Under the pieces are notes generated by a model. It had not been told where the DNA came from, ran no database searches, and saw nothing but the letters and a program-made list of their open reading frames with translations. Shown here piece after piece: positions 34,875 to 47,932 of a DNA stretch of 64,000 nt. The DNA comes from Byssochlamys sp. IMV 00236 (Eukaryota; Ascomycota; Eurotiomycetes; Eurotiales; Thermoascaceae). Within the stretch, counting starts at the first letter, position 1; the number at the start of each line of letters is the position of its first letter. Made by a program: the position numbers and the translations under genes. The stretch is from positions 83,550 through 147,549 of the forward strand of contig MSJH02000773.1 in the NCBI GenBank assembly GCA_001931875.2, in the 5' to 3' direction.

Positions 34875-37505
34875 ATGGACAAACAAACCTCTGAGAAGCC
34901 GAAACGGAGCGATACTCGGAAAGGACCAATTGCTCCGCCGGTCAAGTTAGCCTGCCTCGCTTGGTACGCTTTAGTTTCTCGAGTGCTAAGTTTAGCGGAT
35001 GTAGAGTATTGCTCGGAAACTGACTTTCCGGTGAAGTAGGCGCTCACGGATACGTTGCGACGGCAAAGAAATATGTACAAATGTATGTTGATCTGAATCA
35101 AAAATAATAATAACAACCATTATAAGTGACGCGCGCATAACTAATCGATCTCTAGTGCCTGAGAAAGGGACAAGAATGTGCATATACGCCTAGTAGACGC
35201 GGAGGCGCTCGAACGAGCCGCCGTTTCACGCAAAACGGCATGCAGAAGAAAAGCGAGAATAAACAGGCTCGACTCCGTAAGTACTCGGATGGAAAACAAA
35301 AAAATGAAGGAAGAAGAATAGAGAACACTTGTTTGATCCGTGCGGCTAATGGTTTCCCGCAGTCCCAATCGAACAATACATTGAACCAGGGGCCGGACTT
35401 AGCAACCTCGATGACAATTTTCAGGACAGCGACTTGATATTTGACAGCATTTTTCACCATGATCAAGATGCTATTATGTCCGACTTTCAGCCACTTCGAC
35501 CAGTATCACCGGTGGTGCGGGCATACCAGAGTGATCGTGACGTGTAAGCGTTCTGCTGCCGTGGGCCAGGCGTTCAACAAAGGTCTAACATTTTACTGTA
35601 GACTGGAAGCATACTATGTTTACATTCATCCATATTTCCCTATACTGCCTCCCCCAAATTCGATACCCACTGATCGTCCCATTGCCGTTTCTGAAAGCGA
35701 ACAGAATCTCAACAATGCTGATTACGAGCCTTCGTCACCTCTCAGCCTCGGCATCTTGAGTATATTATCGTTGATTCCTCATCCAGATGACCCGAACCCG
35801 GGTAGTGAAGAGGCTGTCTTATTCCGCAGGAATTATGCCGAGTGTCTGGCCCAGTCAGCTTTGGAAAGCATCAACATTGAAACTGAAGTACCGGCGTCCT
35901 CGACGTCGCCTGCGCAGGTTCTTTCTGAAGTCTCAGATGTATATCAGCGCGTTCCTTTCCACCAGAATGTTCCAGTCGAGTTAGAGAGCATAATCGCCCT
36001 TTCTATCTTGAGCATATATGAATACGCACAGCGAGGAAACATCAAAAGGATGCGCCAGCGAGCCGGACAGGCTATCATGGCAGCTATGGATATGTGTCTT
36101 CATAGTGAGCCAGAAATGGAGAAACCGGATGAATTCACAGAAGCAAGGCGCCGCGCTTGGTGGATGACGGTAGGCTCTCATCCCCAGCCCTGGGATAAAT
36201 CTCGCGGCTAACACCAATCGACAGTACATCTGTGTATGTCAGGGATCAATTGTCAGTGTCACTGTAGGTCGGCCGCTCTCTATGTCTCGTCTATTGTTAT
36301 CTGCGGCTAATCAAGAATGATCGAGGAACCGACAATATCTATTCATGACCCGAGATTTACTACTCCATATCCTACCATTGGTGCAGACTCGACTGTAAGC
36401 ATGGCTCTAACCGACTTTCATCCGTTTTGACCACCCTCACTCACACTCCAAATACCAGGCATGGTCCTTCTTTATCGATACCCAACGTGCGATCGTTTCT
36501 GCAACAGTGGCTGTTGTCGAATTAAACAAAGCTCTGAAAGCGGGAACTGGCCTTCAATCGAAGCTGGAGCGCAACCGCGAGCTTGACAATGAAATGAAGC
36601 TGCTAGCTGCCAAAGCCGACGCGTATCTCCCACCACATCGCAGTACGAGCTTGCTAGATCCGGAAGAGTCCATAGTTGCAGATTGCTTGAAATTAATAGG
36701 GCGTATCAAAGTGAACAGGTTGGCAACCCCTGATTCTGCTCTTGAAGACGGAGGAACTTTTGCTCACACTCTCTCCAGCGCAAGGATCAAACTCCATCGA
36801 TACAGTGCTTTCTTCGACCTTCCACTGTTCTCGCAGAAACACTGCGACTTGCAGCCATCAAAGATGCGCGAGGATGGTTCAGGATCAGGGAAGTCTCCGA
36901 TATGCTTATGCTCTACCTCGACCGCGTCCCTCCCTCTGCCACCCGGCTTGTCCTGGAAAGATATGAGCTTGCCAGATACGCCCTCTTCCCTTGCATCAGA
37001 TATGGGCTTGGGTGTTAGGGACCTTCTCGGACTTGGAAATCAGATGTCGACCAAGATTTGTCTCAAATCGGCGTTGAACATTGCTCAGTGCTTTGACAGA
37101 CTCCCATATCCTAACCCCTATGGCTCGCTTGGTGCATCCATTTCTCTAACATCGAGGAATCCAGCATGGAATACGGCTCTGCCTCGCACCATGCCGTCCT
37201 TTGCATGCTGTGCAATGCAGAGTGGTTATTCGATGCTGATGGTCCGTCACAAAGTAGAGCTTATGCACCCCAAGAATTCTACGACCAATCCCACAGTCGC
37301 CAAATTATACAGCCAGCTGCACGAGGGTCTACAATCTGTCGTTGGGGCTCTCGAGAATTATTCCATAGCATTCGAAGCGCTCACGGGTATGAGGGGTACG
37401 TGAAATGAACCATTACCCTCCTGGACACTAAAAATCTTACTGATTGGACTTTCAGATCAAATAAAAATGATGATAGGCTCTTTTGATCCCCCTAGCGAGA
37501 GATAG
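34875..37505 (+). CDS. Zn2Cys6 fungal transcription factor (Ctf1-like middle region)
   Basis: Nine exons: 34875-34963, 35037-35082, 35156-35276, 35363-35543, 35602-36169, 36225-36263, 36326-36394, 36459-37395, 37456-37505; the total of 2,100 nt gives 699 aa. Exons 1-3 encode the zinc cluster ACLACRRSRIRCDGKEIC, then TNCLRKGQEC, matching C-x2-C-x6-C-x5-C-x2-C-x6-C exactly, followed by TPSRRGGAR. After an acidic linker comes the fungal-specific regulatory domain: LEAYYVYIHPYFPILPPP, AWWMT, ISIHDPRFTTPYPT, RIKLHRYSAFFDLPLF and PSFACCAMQSGYSMLM. These resemble the cutinase-regulator (Ctf1) group. A basic cluster precedes the linker. It lies in the middle of the aspartate/O-acetylhomoserine genes and is the obvious candidate for their local regulator. 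Confidence 0.88.
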
Positions 37506-37994
37506 GACACGAGGGTCTGTGGAGCAGAGGGGAACTAGTTTGGTGTTGTGCACTACTGAGGCAAGAAAGGGAACGGGAGCCACTATGGAGTCAGTAGTGG
37601 ACTCGAATGTTAGTTTTATTTCTACAGTCCATATACTATCTTGTACCCACGGGCATCTGCAATTGAGCAGATTAGTTTAGTCTGAACGTAATCCATCGTG
37701 TCTCTTGCTCCGCGTGTTTGTCTTATTCCTCTCTTCAAGGCGGTCGACGCCAGCGGGCAGATGCAGCGAGAACCTTATACTGCATACCTATATCCGTGAA
37801 GAAAACGCTGTAGGAACTGTAGTCGCTGCAGGTATCCATAGAATCCGTAAGGGCTTTATGGTAGTCGTCCAATTCAACTTATCGGATGAGAAATTCCCGG
37901 GATGTTGATGGGTTACCCATTCCTATTTCCATGCAAGAAGCATCGCCTTCTGTTATCTTTCGTTGAACTAGACGGAGTTTCCAGATGGCCACAA

Positions 37995-38072
37995 GATCAG
38001 TGTTGTTATGTGGTTAAACCGATCGGTGTTTGGCTCGGGTGTTTGTGATCGGTGTTCTAAAGCCGGTGTTTG
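37995..38072. repeat. Three 26-bp tandem units (GATCRGTGTT) upstream of the sulfhydrylase gene
   Basis: GATCAGTGTT at 37995, GATCGGTGTT at 38021 and GATCGGTGTT at 38047 are exactly 26 bp apart. Each unit also has a half-unit about 13 bp on, and GGTGTT occurs at 38025, 38038, 38051 and 38065. The array ends about 230 bp before the start codon at 38303. Confidence 0.7.
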
Positions 38073-38088
38073 GGCAGATAATTACCTA

Positions 38089-38106
38089 TCGATGTTGAGA
38101 CATCGA
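38089..38106. promoter_or_regulatory. Inverted repeat TCGATGT/ACATCGA with 4-nt spacer
   Basis: Perfect 7-bp arms separated by TGAG, about 200 bp upstream of the sulfhydrylase start. It may be a binding site for a dimeric factor; unproven. Confidence 0.35.
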
Positions 38107-38302
38107 GATAACTCACACGAGTTAGATAAGGGACTTGGTTTATTTCTTTACTGAACTCATTGTTATAGAAGGATATATTATCCCAGATGATTCCGCAAAT
38201 ATCAGCACGTTTAACACATTAAGACAATCATCTTCTCTCTCACGATACTAGCTCGGTAGCTACTTGCCATCCTTCTTCCGACAAGAAACTACTTCAGCCT
38301 CG

Positions 38303-39976
<1,674 letters not shown>

Positions 39977-40834
39977 AGACTTTAGACTTTAGACTTTTCT
40001 TTTCTTTTTTTTTTTTTCTATCGCAGTAATGCGATTTTCTGGTTTTGTCTTCTAGTTTCCAATTTATGGTTGTGAATACATCATCTATAGTATACTACAA
40101 TGTCCATATCCATAACGTGTCTGCTCACGAGATTTTAGAAATTTTAGTTAAGCAAACAACATGTTATTTCGTAAGTCCAAGATATGGGGTTATTCTTTTG
40201 AGGTTAAACATGATATTCCATTGTTTTCCCCAGTAGATCATATCATTTTTACGTTTCCTAATTTTGACAATAGAATAAGGCAAGAATATTCACCGAGTAT
40301 GATCCCATTTGTGCAATTCTTGGTTAATATATGTCGGCGCACGAAGGCTATTACATAATGACCTGTCTTATTATCTGTTTGTATCAGGCTGTTGACATAG
40401 AACCTGCTAGATCCGTGTAATTTGGAGAGAAGTATGGGGTGTACTAGAGCAAAGAAAGCAACCTAGCGATCTACTAGGTGGTTCGGTCATGATCTTAGTT
40501 CCGCGCCATTTAAAGTTCGAGAGTATATATTGAACTGTCGAAACAAGGAGAATGCCTTGATCGATTTAATTTTAAGAGGTTCGATAATGTACTGTACACC
40601 GGCTTATACTCCGGGACCAATCGCATACTGAGTGGAATTATGAAATTATTGTTATCCATTATTACCAATGAGATTTTTTGATTCACTGGGTTGCAGTCTA
40701 CCGTTCGCTTCCCGTCTCGTTCACTTAACACGCATCAACTGCTCCGCATTTAGTGCCTTGCAATGAAAATGGATTTTCGAAAATGTCAAAATGCAATGCG
40801 CTGAGTTCCATTTGTTCTCTATTTAAGATCCCCC
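39977..40834. other. Intergenic region between convergent genes, AT-rich
   Basis: About 860 bp between the 3' ends of the sulfhydrylase and nitrilase genes. It begins with a long pyrimidine tract (39990-40019). No gene is supported. Confidence 0.5.
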
Positions 40835-42343
40835 TTACGCCTCTTTAAACGACACATTTACGCCTGGTTTTGTGTTGACGGTCAAGGAGCTAGAAAAGAG
40901 ACGTCAGTTTCTCAGCAGAACACTCGCCAAAGGTAGATAGATGGATTTCTTACAAGATATCCGGCCGTGAATAGCTACCGACAGGGTCGAAGTCCAACTG
41001 CGCGAGGCAGATTTTGATTAGTCCCGAGAAAAATCTCTAACGCCCTTGGATTGAAACTCACCCGAGCCTCTACGATATCGGACTTGTTCAACGTTGCGAG
41101 TATTATTTCCTCTTTGTCCCACACTGGCTGTGAGACAAAGGTGCCAAGAGGCCCAACCACGCAGGAACCGCCATGACTCAGGATGTCGTCTGGCTCCCAT
41201 CGAGACCCATCGGGCTTGCGGTCGTGGTGCTCCGGTGTAAATGGGGGGTAGTCAGAAGGAAAATCGGATACCTTGCGAAGAAAAGTTCGATTAGCGAGGG
41301 ATCTCTTTTCTCCCTGTTTCTTAAAAGAAGAAAAGATTTAAGGGAGGAGGCATGAAAAGATTACAAACCTTGCAGAATTGGTTTACTGAAATAACAAAGC
41401 ATCGCCCTTCTTTCGCAATATGTTGCATTGTTGCGATCCAGCTTGGCAGGTCGTCGGCATTGGGGGCGATGTATATTCTGACCATTGAGTAAGGTTGCGG
41501 TCTTGCGAGGTCAAGTGATAAAAAGGGGGAAGGGGACTCACTCGATCCCTTGTTGGTATAATGCCAGGCGTGCAGCAGGCATGTAATTCTCCCAGCTAAG
41601 TGTATTGTCAGAATGAGCCATTTAATCATCGACAAAGAAAAAGAAAAAGATTGGTTTTGTTACCAGATGAGTCCTCCGACTTTGCCAATATCAGTGTCGA
41701 CGACATCCAACCCGTCACCGGCGCCTCTACCCCAAACCAACCGTTCAGCCGCCGTTGGGATCAACTAAGAATCCATCAATTAATATGTCAAAGCTAACAG
41801 AAGGTATATAGGTAGGTATTGTATACTTTGCGATGTCGGCTCAAGACGGCACCGTCGCGACCCAGAAGCAACGCTGTGCAGTAGAGAGTCCCTCCATCTT
41901 TTTCTATAATTCCCACTGAAAGGTAAACGTTGTTTTCCTTGGCTATCTCACATAACTGATCCATTTCTACCGAAGGAATCGTAACAGCTGAGTTGTAGTA
42001 TTTAGCATACCACTTGCGGCCTGCTTCCGGTATTAGACAGGCAAACAATTTCACGATAGAACGCGGGGTCCACACGAACCTCGAGGCTCTCGCGCGCCAA
42101 TTGTTGCATCAAAAGCGTACCTCCATGGATAGGCCGACAGGAAACCCTCCCTAAGACCCCTTAGCTGCCAATTTTCGTAAAATTCGAGGGGGCGAAAACG
42201 CACGGGAAAACGACGAGGTTAGCTCCTGCTGCTGCTGCTTTCGAGGTAAACTCGGCCACTTTCTGTATGCTTTTTGGCAAATCAAATGAGACAGGAGCAG
42301 CTTGGATAGCTGCAACCACGATGCTGTCGGACGATTGAGACAT
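40835..42343 (-). CDS. Nitrilase (carbon-nitrogen hydrolase)
   Basis: Assembled from eight short exons, about 350 aa, starting [17 protein letters not shown] (an upstream ATG at 42391 is possible). The catalytic triad is complete once spliced. Glu is in [19 protein letters not shown], split by intron 1 after TTCCC. Lys is in [21 protein letters not shown]. Cys is in [19 protein letters not shown]. Later blocks are [29 protein letters not shown] and [24 protein letters not shown]. The last are [14 protein letters not shown] and [12 protein letters not shown], then a stop at 40835. These mark a true nitrilase (nitrile to acid plus ammonia) rather than an amidase or cyanide hydratase, though substrates cannot be read from sequence. 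It lies between the sulfhydrylase and the homoserine acetyltransferase, and is divergent to the latter. Confidence 0.9.
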
Positions 42344-42837
42344 GTTGTTCGGGGTGGATTTCGTCTGTGTCGGGCGCCGATATCCTGTCATATGGAAAAT
42401 ATAAGTGAGTACTAGAGATGGCTATGGTATGCTATTTTAAATAGCACGCGAAACGAAGGAAAGACAGGAGAAGAAACAAGAGACTTGAAAATACTGGGAA
42501 TGCCGGTAAAAGGTGCAAATAGTTTTCCATTGGCTCCGCGGTGATACTGATAGATATCTCGGGGCTTATCAGGAACGAAGATCAACTAAACCCGATGAAC
42601 GGGCTTTGCAAGGCGAATCAGCAAACGCCGAATGAACAGCCCAGTATTACGTATCGCTAATTGTTCCATTCTATACAAACTGTTAACAATGGGGATATTC
42701 GCCCTTGTACAACATGAAATAAAACTTAAGAAATATGCAGTGGAAGGTATTCTGCCATCCACGCCATCACCCATCTACGACGTTGCTCTTAGAAGACAGC
42801 TATTATGGCTATCGGCAAGTTTTAGATCCTCCCAGAT
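42344..42837. promoter_or_regulatory. Divergent upstream region of nitrilase and homoserine O-acetyltransferase
   Basis: About 490 bp between two divergent starts; likely shared control. The acetyltransferase start may lie further upstream in this region if it has a short first exon. Confidence 0.4.
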
Positions 42838-44267
42838 ATGCTTTCTGCTTTGACATACAGGACTAATATCAGCTTAATAGCACTTGACTACAAACCAGAG
42901 CAGCCAAATCCTTTTACAGAGCTCATCTCTGGTCAGCGCATCGCACTGATCCCGTCTTTAACACTTGAGTCCGGGCATGTGCTGAAGTCGTGCCAGGTGG
43001 CCTACAAGACCTGGGGCCAGCTCAATTCAACCCGTGACAATGTGCTGGTCATCTGTCACGCATTATCTGGGAGCAGTGATGTTGCAGATTGGTGGGCGCC
43101 TCTCATGGGCCCAGGAAAAGCCTTCGACTATACCCGGTTCTTTATCTTTTGTGGAAATGCGCTCGGATCGCCATACGGAAGCTCATCGCCCTTGACAATA
43201 AATGTTGACACTGGACTGCCCTATGGCCCTGAATTCCCACCCACCAGTATTAGGGACGATGTAATGTGCGTACTGAAATGGCTATCTCCGAGTATACTAT
43301 ACACTGGACTTTCATTGCTAACTTCTTCCGCGGAAGAGCCCAGAAGTTAGTCCTCGATGCATTGGGCGTTTCGTCCGTCGCTGCAGTGATTGGAGGGTCC
43401 ATGGGAGGCATGACAACGATCGAGTGGCCTCTCTGTACGCCGCCCGGCTTCGTTAGGACAATTATCCCTATTGGAACCTCAGTTGCTCAGAGCGCTTGGG
43501 GGATTTCATGGTCCGAGGTCCAGAGGAGATGTATTCGCTCAGATCCTCTGTTCCGTGACGGTTACTATGAACCAAACCAGCAGCCGACATCGGGTCTTGC
43601 GACAGCGCGCATGGTGGCTATGTTAACCTACCGTTCAGGGGAGAGTTTCGAGAAGCGATTCGGCAGAAAACCGTCCAGCCAAACCAAGTGTTTAACACCA
43701 CCTGCAGAGCCAGCAGCATGTAACGGCTCATCATCTAAACTGCCAGTGAAACCACCATCACCGGCCTTGGGCAACTTGACTATGAGGCAGTTTTCTGCGC
43801 AGGACTATCTCGACTACCAAGGAGCTAAGTTTCTGCGTCGCTTTGACGCAAACTGCTATTTACACTTGATCCATAAAATGGATATGCACGATATTCGGCG
43901 TGGTCGAGTCTCCGAAGACTGTTATTCCTGTTCGAATGGCGAGGGAACGCTTCCAGACAACATCACGGCCAAAGTACTGTCTCGCGTACCGCCGCATGCC
44001 TTGGTCATTGGAATCGATTCTGATGTTCTTTTTCTCCCTGACCAACAATACCACCTGGCTGCTTGTCTTCCAGACGCCACCTTGACGATGCTGAAGTCGT
44101 CAGACGGACACGATGCATTTCTGCTTGAGTTCGAGCAGTTGAATCATTTGATTATTGACAGGCTGAAATGGCTGTTCCCAAACATGTACGAAGGGTTCAC
44201 GGAGAGAGTAGCTGAGGTTGAAATGCCCAATTCGACGAATAAAATCAGTGTGGGTGAGCTGGACTGA
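42838..44267 (+). CDS. Homoserine O-acetyltransferase (Met2-type)
   Basis: Two exons: 42838-43269 and 43344-44267, 451 aa. This alpha/beta-hydrolase-fold enzyme acetylates homoserine with acetyl-CoA to give O-acetylhomoserine, the substrate of the neighbouring PLP enzyme. Landmarks are PNPFTELISGQRIALIPS, LESGHVLKSCQVAYKTWG, VICHALSGSSDVADWW, FFIFCGNALGSPYGSSSP, the nucleophile serine in AVIGGSMGGMTTIEWPL, and IPIGTSVAQSAWGISW. DYLDYQGAKFLRRFDANCYLHL follows, with Asp in VIGIDSDVLF and His in SSDGHDAFLLEFEQL completing the triad. The intron joins RDDVMC to KLVLDALGVSS. A Ser/Pro insert (PPAEPAACNGSSSKLPVKPP) is typical of fungal Met2. The extreme N-terminus is uncertain. Confidence 0.92.
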
Positions 44268-44479
44268 TGGAGACGGCCTCGAATTTGAATGCTGTGTGCA
44301 TATACCTAAGGCAGATGAAGATCGTACAATACGTGGGTTAGAACTGTAATGGGAAATGGATTGTGTGAGATTGGTTCCACCGCGCCTGAGTGAATGATCT
44401 ATCTATGCTACTCAACCCCGTACCAAAAACCCTTCCCGGCATTCGTTCTCACAGCAACTTAATGAAAGAAGAACCCACT

Positions 44480-44770
44480 TCACCCTTCTTCTTCAATCAC
44501 CTCCAAGATCCCTACCTCGCTCTTCTTCTTGATCCATAGCTCTTGTGCACGACTCCTCTTTTCAATCTTCCATTTCGTACTCAACGCCCTCTGTCCAGAA
44601 CACGACGTATCAGGTCGTGGGGAACCATAACGTTGCAAAATGGTACCATCGTTGCGTGGCCGGTGCTTTTCTTGGATCTTTCGTCGAAAAGCATCCGATT
44701 TTCCGTGCTGGAGACCATAGAGGAAACCGAGGGTCCCTAGGATGGGAAGCACGATGATAAGGTGGTTCAT
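44480..44770 (-). CDS. Small membrane-anchored hypothetical protein
   Basis: A 96-aa frame from ATG 44770. An N-terminal hydrophobic helix (MNHLIIVLPILGTLGFLYGL) is followed by a strongly basic, charged remainder (KSDAFRRKIQEKHRPRN; STKWKIEKRSRAQELWIKKK) and an acidic end (LEVIEEEG). The layout fits a tail protein held at a membrane by its N-terminus. I do not recognise a family. The frame is open 30 codons further upstream from an ATG at 44860, but the helix-first start is preferred. It lies just beyond the 3' end of the homoserine acetyltransferase gene. Confidence 0.45.
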   Translation of the reverse strand: MNHLIIVLPILGTLGFLYGLQHGKSDAFRRKIQEKHRPRNDGTILQRYGSPRPDTSCSGQRALSTKWKIEKRSRAQELWIKKKSEVGILEVIEEEG

Positions 44771-46233
44771 GGTCTTATGTTTTGTCTTTCTAGAAAGGTG
44801 TAATTTCCGATTATTAAATGGCAGTTTGGATGTTTTATGTGCAGATATAAATTGCTGCATGTGGGGAGAGAGTATTCAGCATCTTGTCTTGTCCTTTATA
44901 TAAATCGACTAAGCGGGTTTACTCTCCATTTCTGAAACCGGTCTTTGTGATGCCATAAAAGGGCTTCTGAGGCGACACTGGACTGCCCATGATAAAGACC
45001 AGTTCATCCTGGGAGCATTTGTTGTCACTTGCGATCTGTATATCCTTTGTATTCACTCTAAAAGGTATATGCCAGTGCTAATCATTGCTAGGTAGTTCTG
45101 GAACAATATCCACCTTCGGGCCAATATCCTTTTACCTCCTGATAGCACTTCCCTTACAATCTATCCTAGAGAACCTAGCTTTTACAACAATCGACTTTCT
45201 CGTCGGTACAATCCTTTGAATCATCAATCCCTTCCCGGAGTATCACCACCACCCTTTGCCGCACTACTCTCCGATGGCAGAGACCTAGCCTGATCTTCCA
45301 TTTCTGTTGTTGCTTCTGTTCTTTTAGACCCTGTGCCATCTCTCCCTTAGACTCGCTTCGTGCGACTGCTTCTTATCAAACACCCACTGCAAGATTTTCA
45401 TTTTCGAACATTGAGATCTTGTGTACCTGGTGGACCACAGCTGATTTCTATATGACCGCAAGTGTACCAGGTGACAAGGATGGGAGTCCGAGAATACTGG
45501 AGCATAAATCCCGCTTCTGAAGCCTCTGGAATTGCGTTCAAGGCCCTTCTTTGAGATGAACTATGAGGTAGCCAGCGGAGTGGGGGCGGCTTAGGAGAAG
45601 TTGTCAAAATAGCGATGATAGATGGAGGCTGTAGAATGCATAGATAGATGCACGAGGGATAGAATCCGTGGAGCTCAACGTGTGATTGAGTATCGGAGTC
45701 TAATTAAAGTAGCGGTCTTTGTCGAGTAATCCAATATCGTGGTTCCAGGAAGAATGGACTGAGTTCGTGTGTAGCATAGTTGATGCCCGTAGCAACGGTA
45801 CTTGACGGAGAGAAGCGCTTATATTTTGTAGAAATGTCGATAAGTACCATAGTATACCCCTCACAACTGAAGCTATCAATCGAGATCTACCGATATAAAT
45901 CCCAGGAACATGCCAGAAGGAGATCAGTCCATCGTTTATAGTTCTGACAGCCACCTGGATAGCTTATTCCCATATCAGGTGGATCAATCCGTGGATACTA
46001 CATCTTTATGTGCCCATGAGCTACGGGATCTATACCGGGCGAGTACCAGAATACATTATAGGCAACGTAAATAATGCACGAATCTTAAATTTGATTCTTA
46101 TTTTTCCTATCTTCCATCTGTAAAACATTGCCCCGGTGGGCCCCAGACATCATCATCGGGATTCCTATTCCACAAAAACGTTAGTAGAAGTCATCAATTC
46201 TATCAGGGAATTAACACACCTCAAGAGAGTCTC
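44771..46233. other. Intergenic region, no supported gene
   Basis: About 1.5 kb; short frames at 45398-45607 and 45700-45954 have no supporting features. Confidence 0.4.
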
Positions 46234-46593
46234 CTATTCGGCCCACTGCCATTCCATGGGATCAACCATCTTGACGTTGTTCTTAAAGACACGCCGAAAC
46301 CACGCCTTTGCCTTGTAACGGATCGACCTTTCGTACTTCCTCCTGGAGATGTACTCGAAGGACATCTTGGCTGCACAGCTGGGGCATGGCATGTTGCGCT
46401 TCCATATATGCGGGACGTAGATCAAGGTCGGAATGCGAGGGTAGTACATGCATATGTGCCCACAGGAGAAATGATGCTCGACGAAGCGTTCGAAATGGCT
46501 GTCTGGGAGTTGACGATTGCCCATGCGACGGAGACGATGTTCGTCGAAGGATGAAGGGGTAGACCGAGCACTGGTCTCTAGTCCGATAGGCAT
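46234..46593 (-). CDS. Small Cys/His-rich hypothetical protein
   Basis: Intronless 119-aa frame starting MPIGLETSARSTPSS. The middle reads FVEHHFSCGHICMYYPRIP and NMPCPSCAAKMSFEY, giving a possible C-H-C ... C-x2-C metal site. The C-terminal third is basic (RRKYERSIRYKAKAWFRRVF). No known domain is recognised. It and the next minus-strand gene (47423-47932), both small with Cys/His pairs, may be distantly related. Confidence 0.45.
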   Translation of the reverse strand: MPIGLETSARSTPSSFDEHRLRRMGNRQLPDSHFERFVEHHFSCGHICMYYPRIPTLIYVPHIWKRNMPCPSCAAKMSFEYISRRKYERSIRYKAKAWFRRVFKNNVKMVDPMEWQWAE

Positions 46594-47422
46594 GGCGAGA
46601 GAGTTTTTGATCTTGATCTTGTGGGATTTTCAAAGATTTGATCTGTTCAAGTAGCAGGGAGAATGAGTAGGTGTCTGAGGAAGAGCTCCGGAGCAAAAAA
46701 TGAGAGACAGAGATGCCATGTTAACTCACACTGGACGCTACCCTGTCGGCATGGCGATGGACGACATCATCATGGTAAATAACGAGCCAATGTGTTACCT
46801 GAAGAGACAGGGGGAATGTCTAATGAGGTGAGCAGTCTTAAAAAAAAGCACCTTCACAGGGATGTGAGGAGGGTTCTTTCAAAGGAAAATGAAGAATTAC
46901 AGTCTAGTCTGAGATAATGACTGGGTTTATCAGTTATAACTACAGAGATGTGTCCTAGAGCAAGAGATGGAGTATCAAATAGACATTGTTTATTGCCGCT
47001 ATCTAAAAGCAAGGCAAACAAGTCAAGCTTCCATGGAATTCCAACTCGCCATCCGTATGGCATTCCTTAGGTACAAACAGTAAAGCTGGCATCGGCCCCC
47101 CAATCGATATCTCAAAGCCAAATTCGTGCAAGAGGGCCGAACTGCAGAACCGATATTCAAATCGTGTCCACCGAACCAAAGCTGTTGAGTACAGGCTGAT
47201 GTTATTTTTTTGCTGTTCCGTTTTCTTGCTTTTTTCTTTTTTTTTTTCTTTTTTTTTTCTTTCTTTTGTCTGTGTTCTTCAGAGAATCAACTTGAGGAAG
47301 CCGATAGTCAGCAAAGTCCTTAGATATCTTATATCCAGGAACCAGAAATGAAGAAACTTACGAGGAATAACCGTAGTCAGAAAGGAGGATAAATCTTCGG
47401 ACTGCTCCAGTACTCCATCGTC
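46594..47422. other. Intergenic region containing the polypyrimidine tract
   Basis: About 830 bp; no gene supported apart from the low-complexity tract. Confidence 0.45.
47203..47269. repeat. Long T/C (polypyrimidine) tract
   Basis: A run made almost only of T and C, with three T stretches of eight or more, in non-coding DNA between two small genes. Confidence 0.7.
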
Positions 47423-47932
47423 TCACTTCTTAACCGGAGAGCCAGCGTCGTGAGCAGACAGATCCTTGCTCGCATCATCTTCCTCGGATCCATCGTCCTC
47501 ATCGTCTTCGCCGACATCAAGCTCAGCATCGGTATAGAAGATCGATTCCCAATCTTCCTTCGGTTCAGTGCTCGCGGCACCTTCCTTGCTGAACATGCTC
47601 GTCATGAAATTGTCGGTCTGATCGGTTCCGGTGTCTTTCTTCATAACTCTCTTCACGCGTGGCTGGACTCCCGTAGAAACAGAAATGGTCGTCTGAGGGC
47701 ACCCATTGATAACGCACTTCGGGCAATTAGCGATAAGCATGTTGTTTGAAACAACGAGGCTGGAGTAGATTTTGTTGTCCTTGCATTTCAATGCCTGGCG
47801 AAGGGTCTTGGAGTCACGCTGGGCGAGACTGGTCCCAGATTCTCCGAGAGCCTCTGGCTCGAAGCAGACGTCGATTTCCCATTTATCGACGTGCTTGCAG
47901 TTGGTGTAGCTGTAGACTGTGTGACGGCACAT
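47423..47932 (-). CDS. Small hypothetical protein, Cys/His N-terminus and acidic C-terminus
   Basis: Intronless 169-aa frame starting MCRHTVYSYTNCKHVDKWEIDVCFE. Cysteine and histidine pairs at the start and the later MLIANCPKCVINGCP suggest a small zinc site. Residues 130-160 are very acidic (VGEDDEDDGSEEDDASKD), followed by a basic end (GSPVKK). No family or function is recognised. The ATG is in good context and the frame is long for this region. Confidence 0.5.
   Translation of the reverse strand: MCRHTVYSYTNCKHVDKWEIDVCFEPEALGESGTSLAQRDSKTLRQALKCKDNKIYSSLVVSNNMLIANCPKCVINGCPQTTISVSTGVQPRVKRVMKKDTGTDQTDNFMTSMFSKEGAASTEPKEDWESIFYTDAELDVGEDDEDDGSEEDDASKDLSAHDAGSPVKK

Larger units (their letters stand above)
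37506..38302. promoter_or_regulatory. Upstream region of the O-acetylhomoserine sulfhydrylase gene
   Basis: About 800 bp without a gene. It contains the 26-bp repeat array and the inverted repeat listed separately. Confidence 0.5.

Noticed and set aside
34951..35060. Zinc cluster apparently with Trp instead of the second Cys
   Set aside because: This comes from choosing the GTAG acceptor; the acceptor three bases earlier gives Cys and the exact six-residue spacing.
42121..42220. Loss of the catalytic Glu region in the nitrilase when the frame is read straight through
   Set aside because: A canonical intron from 42203 down to the TTAG acceptor removes the odd segment and restores [11 protein letters not shown].
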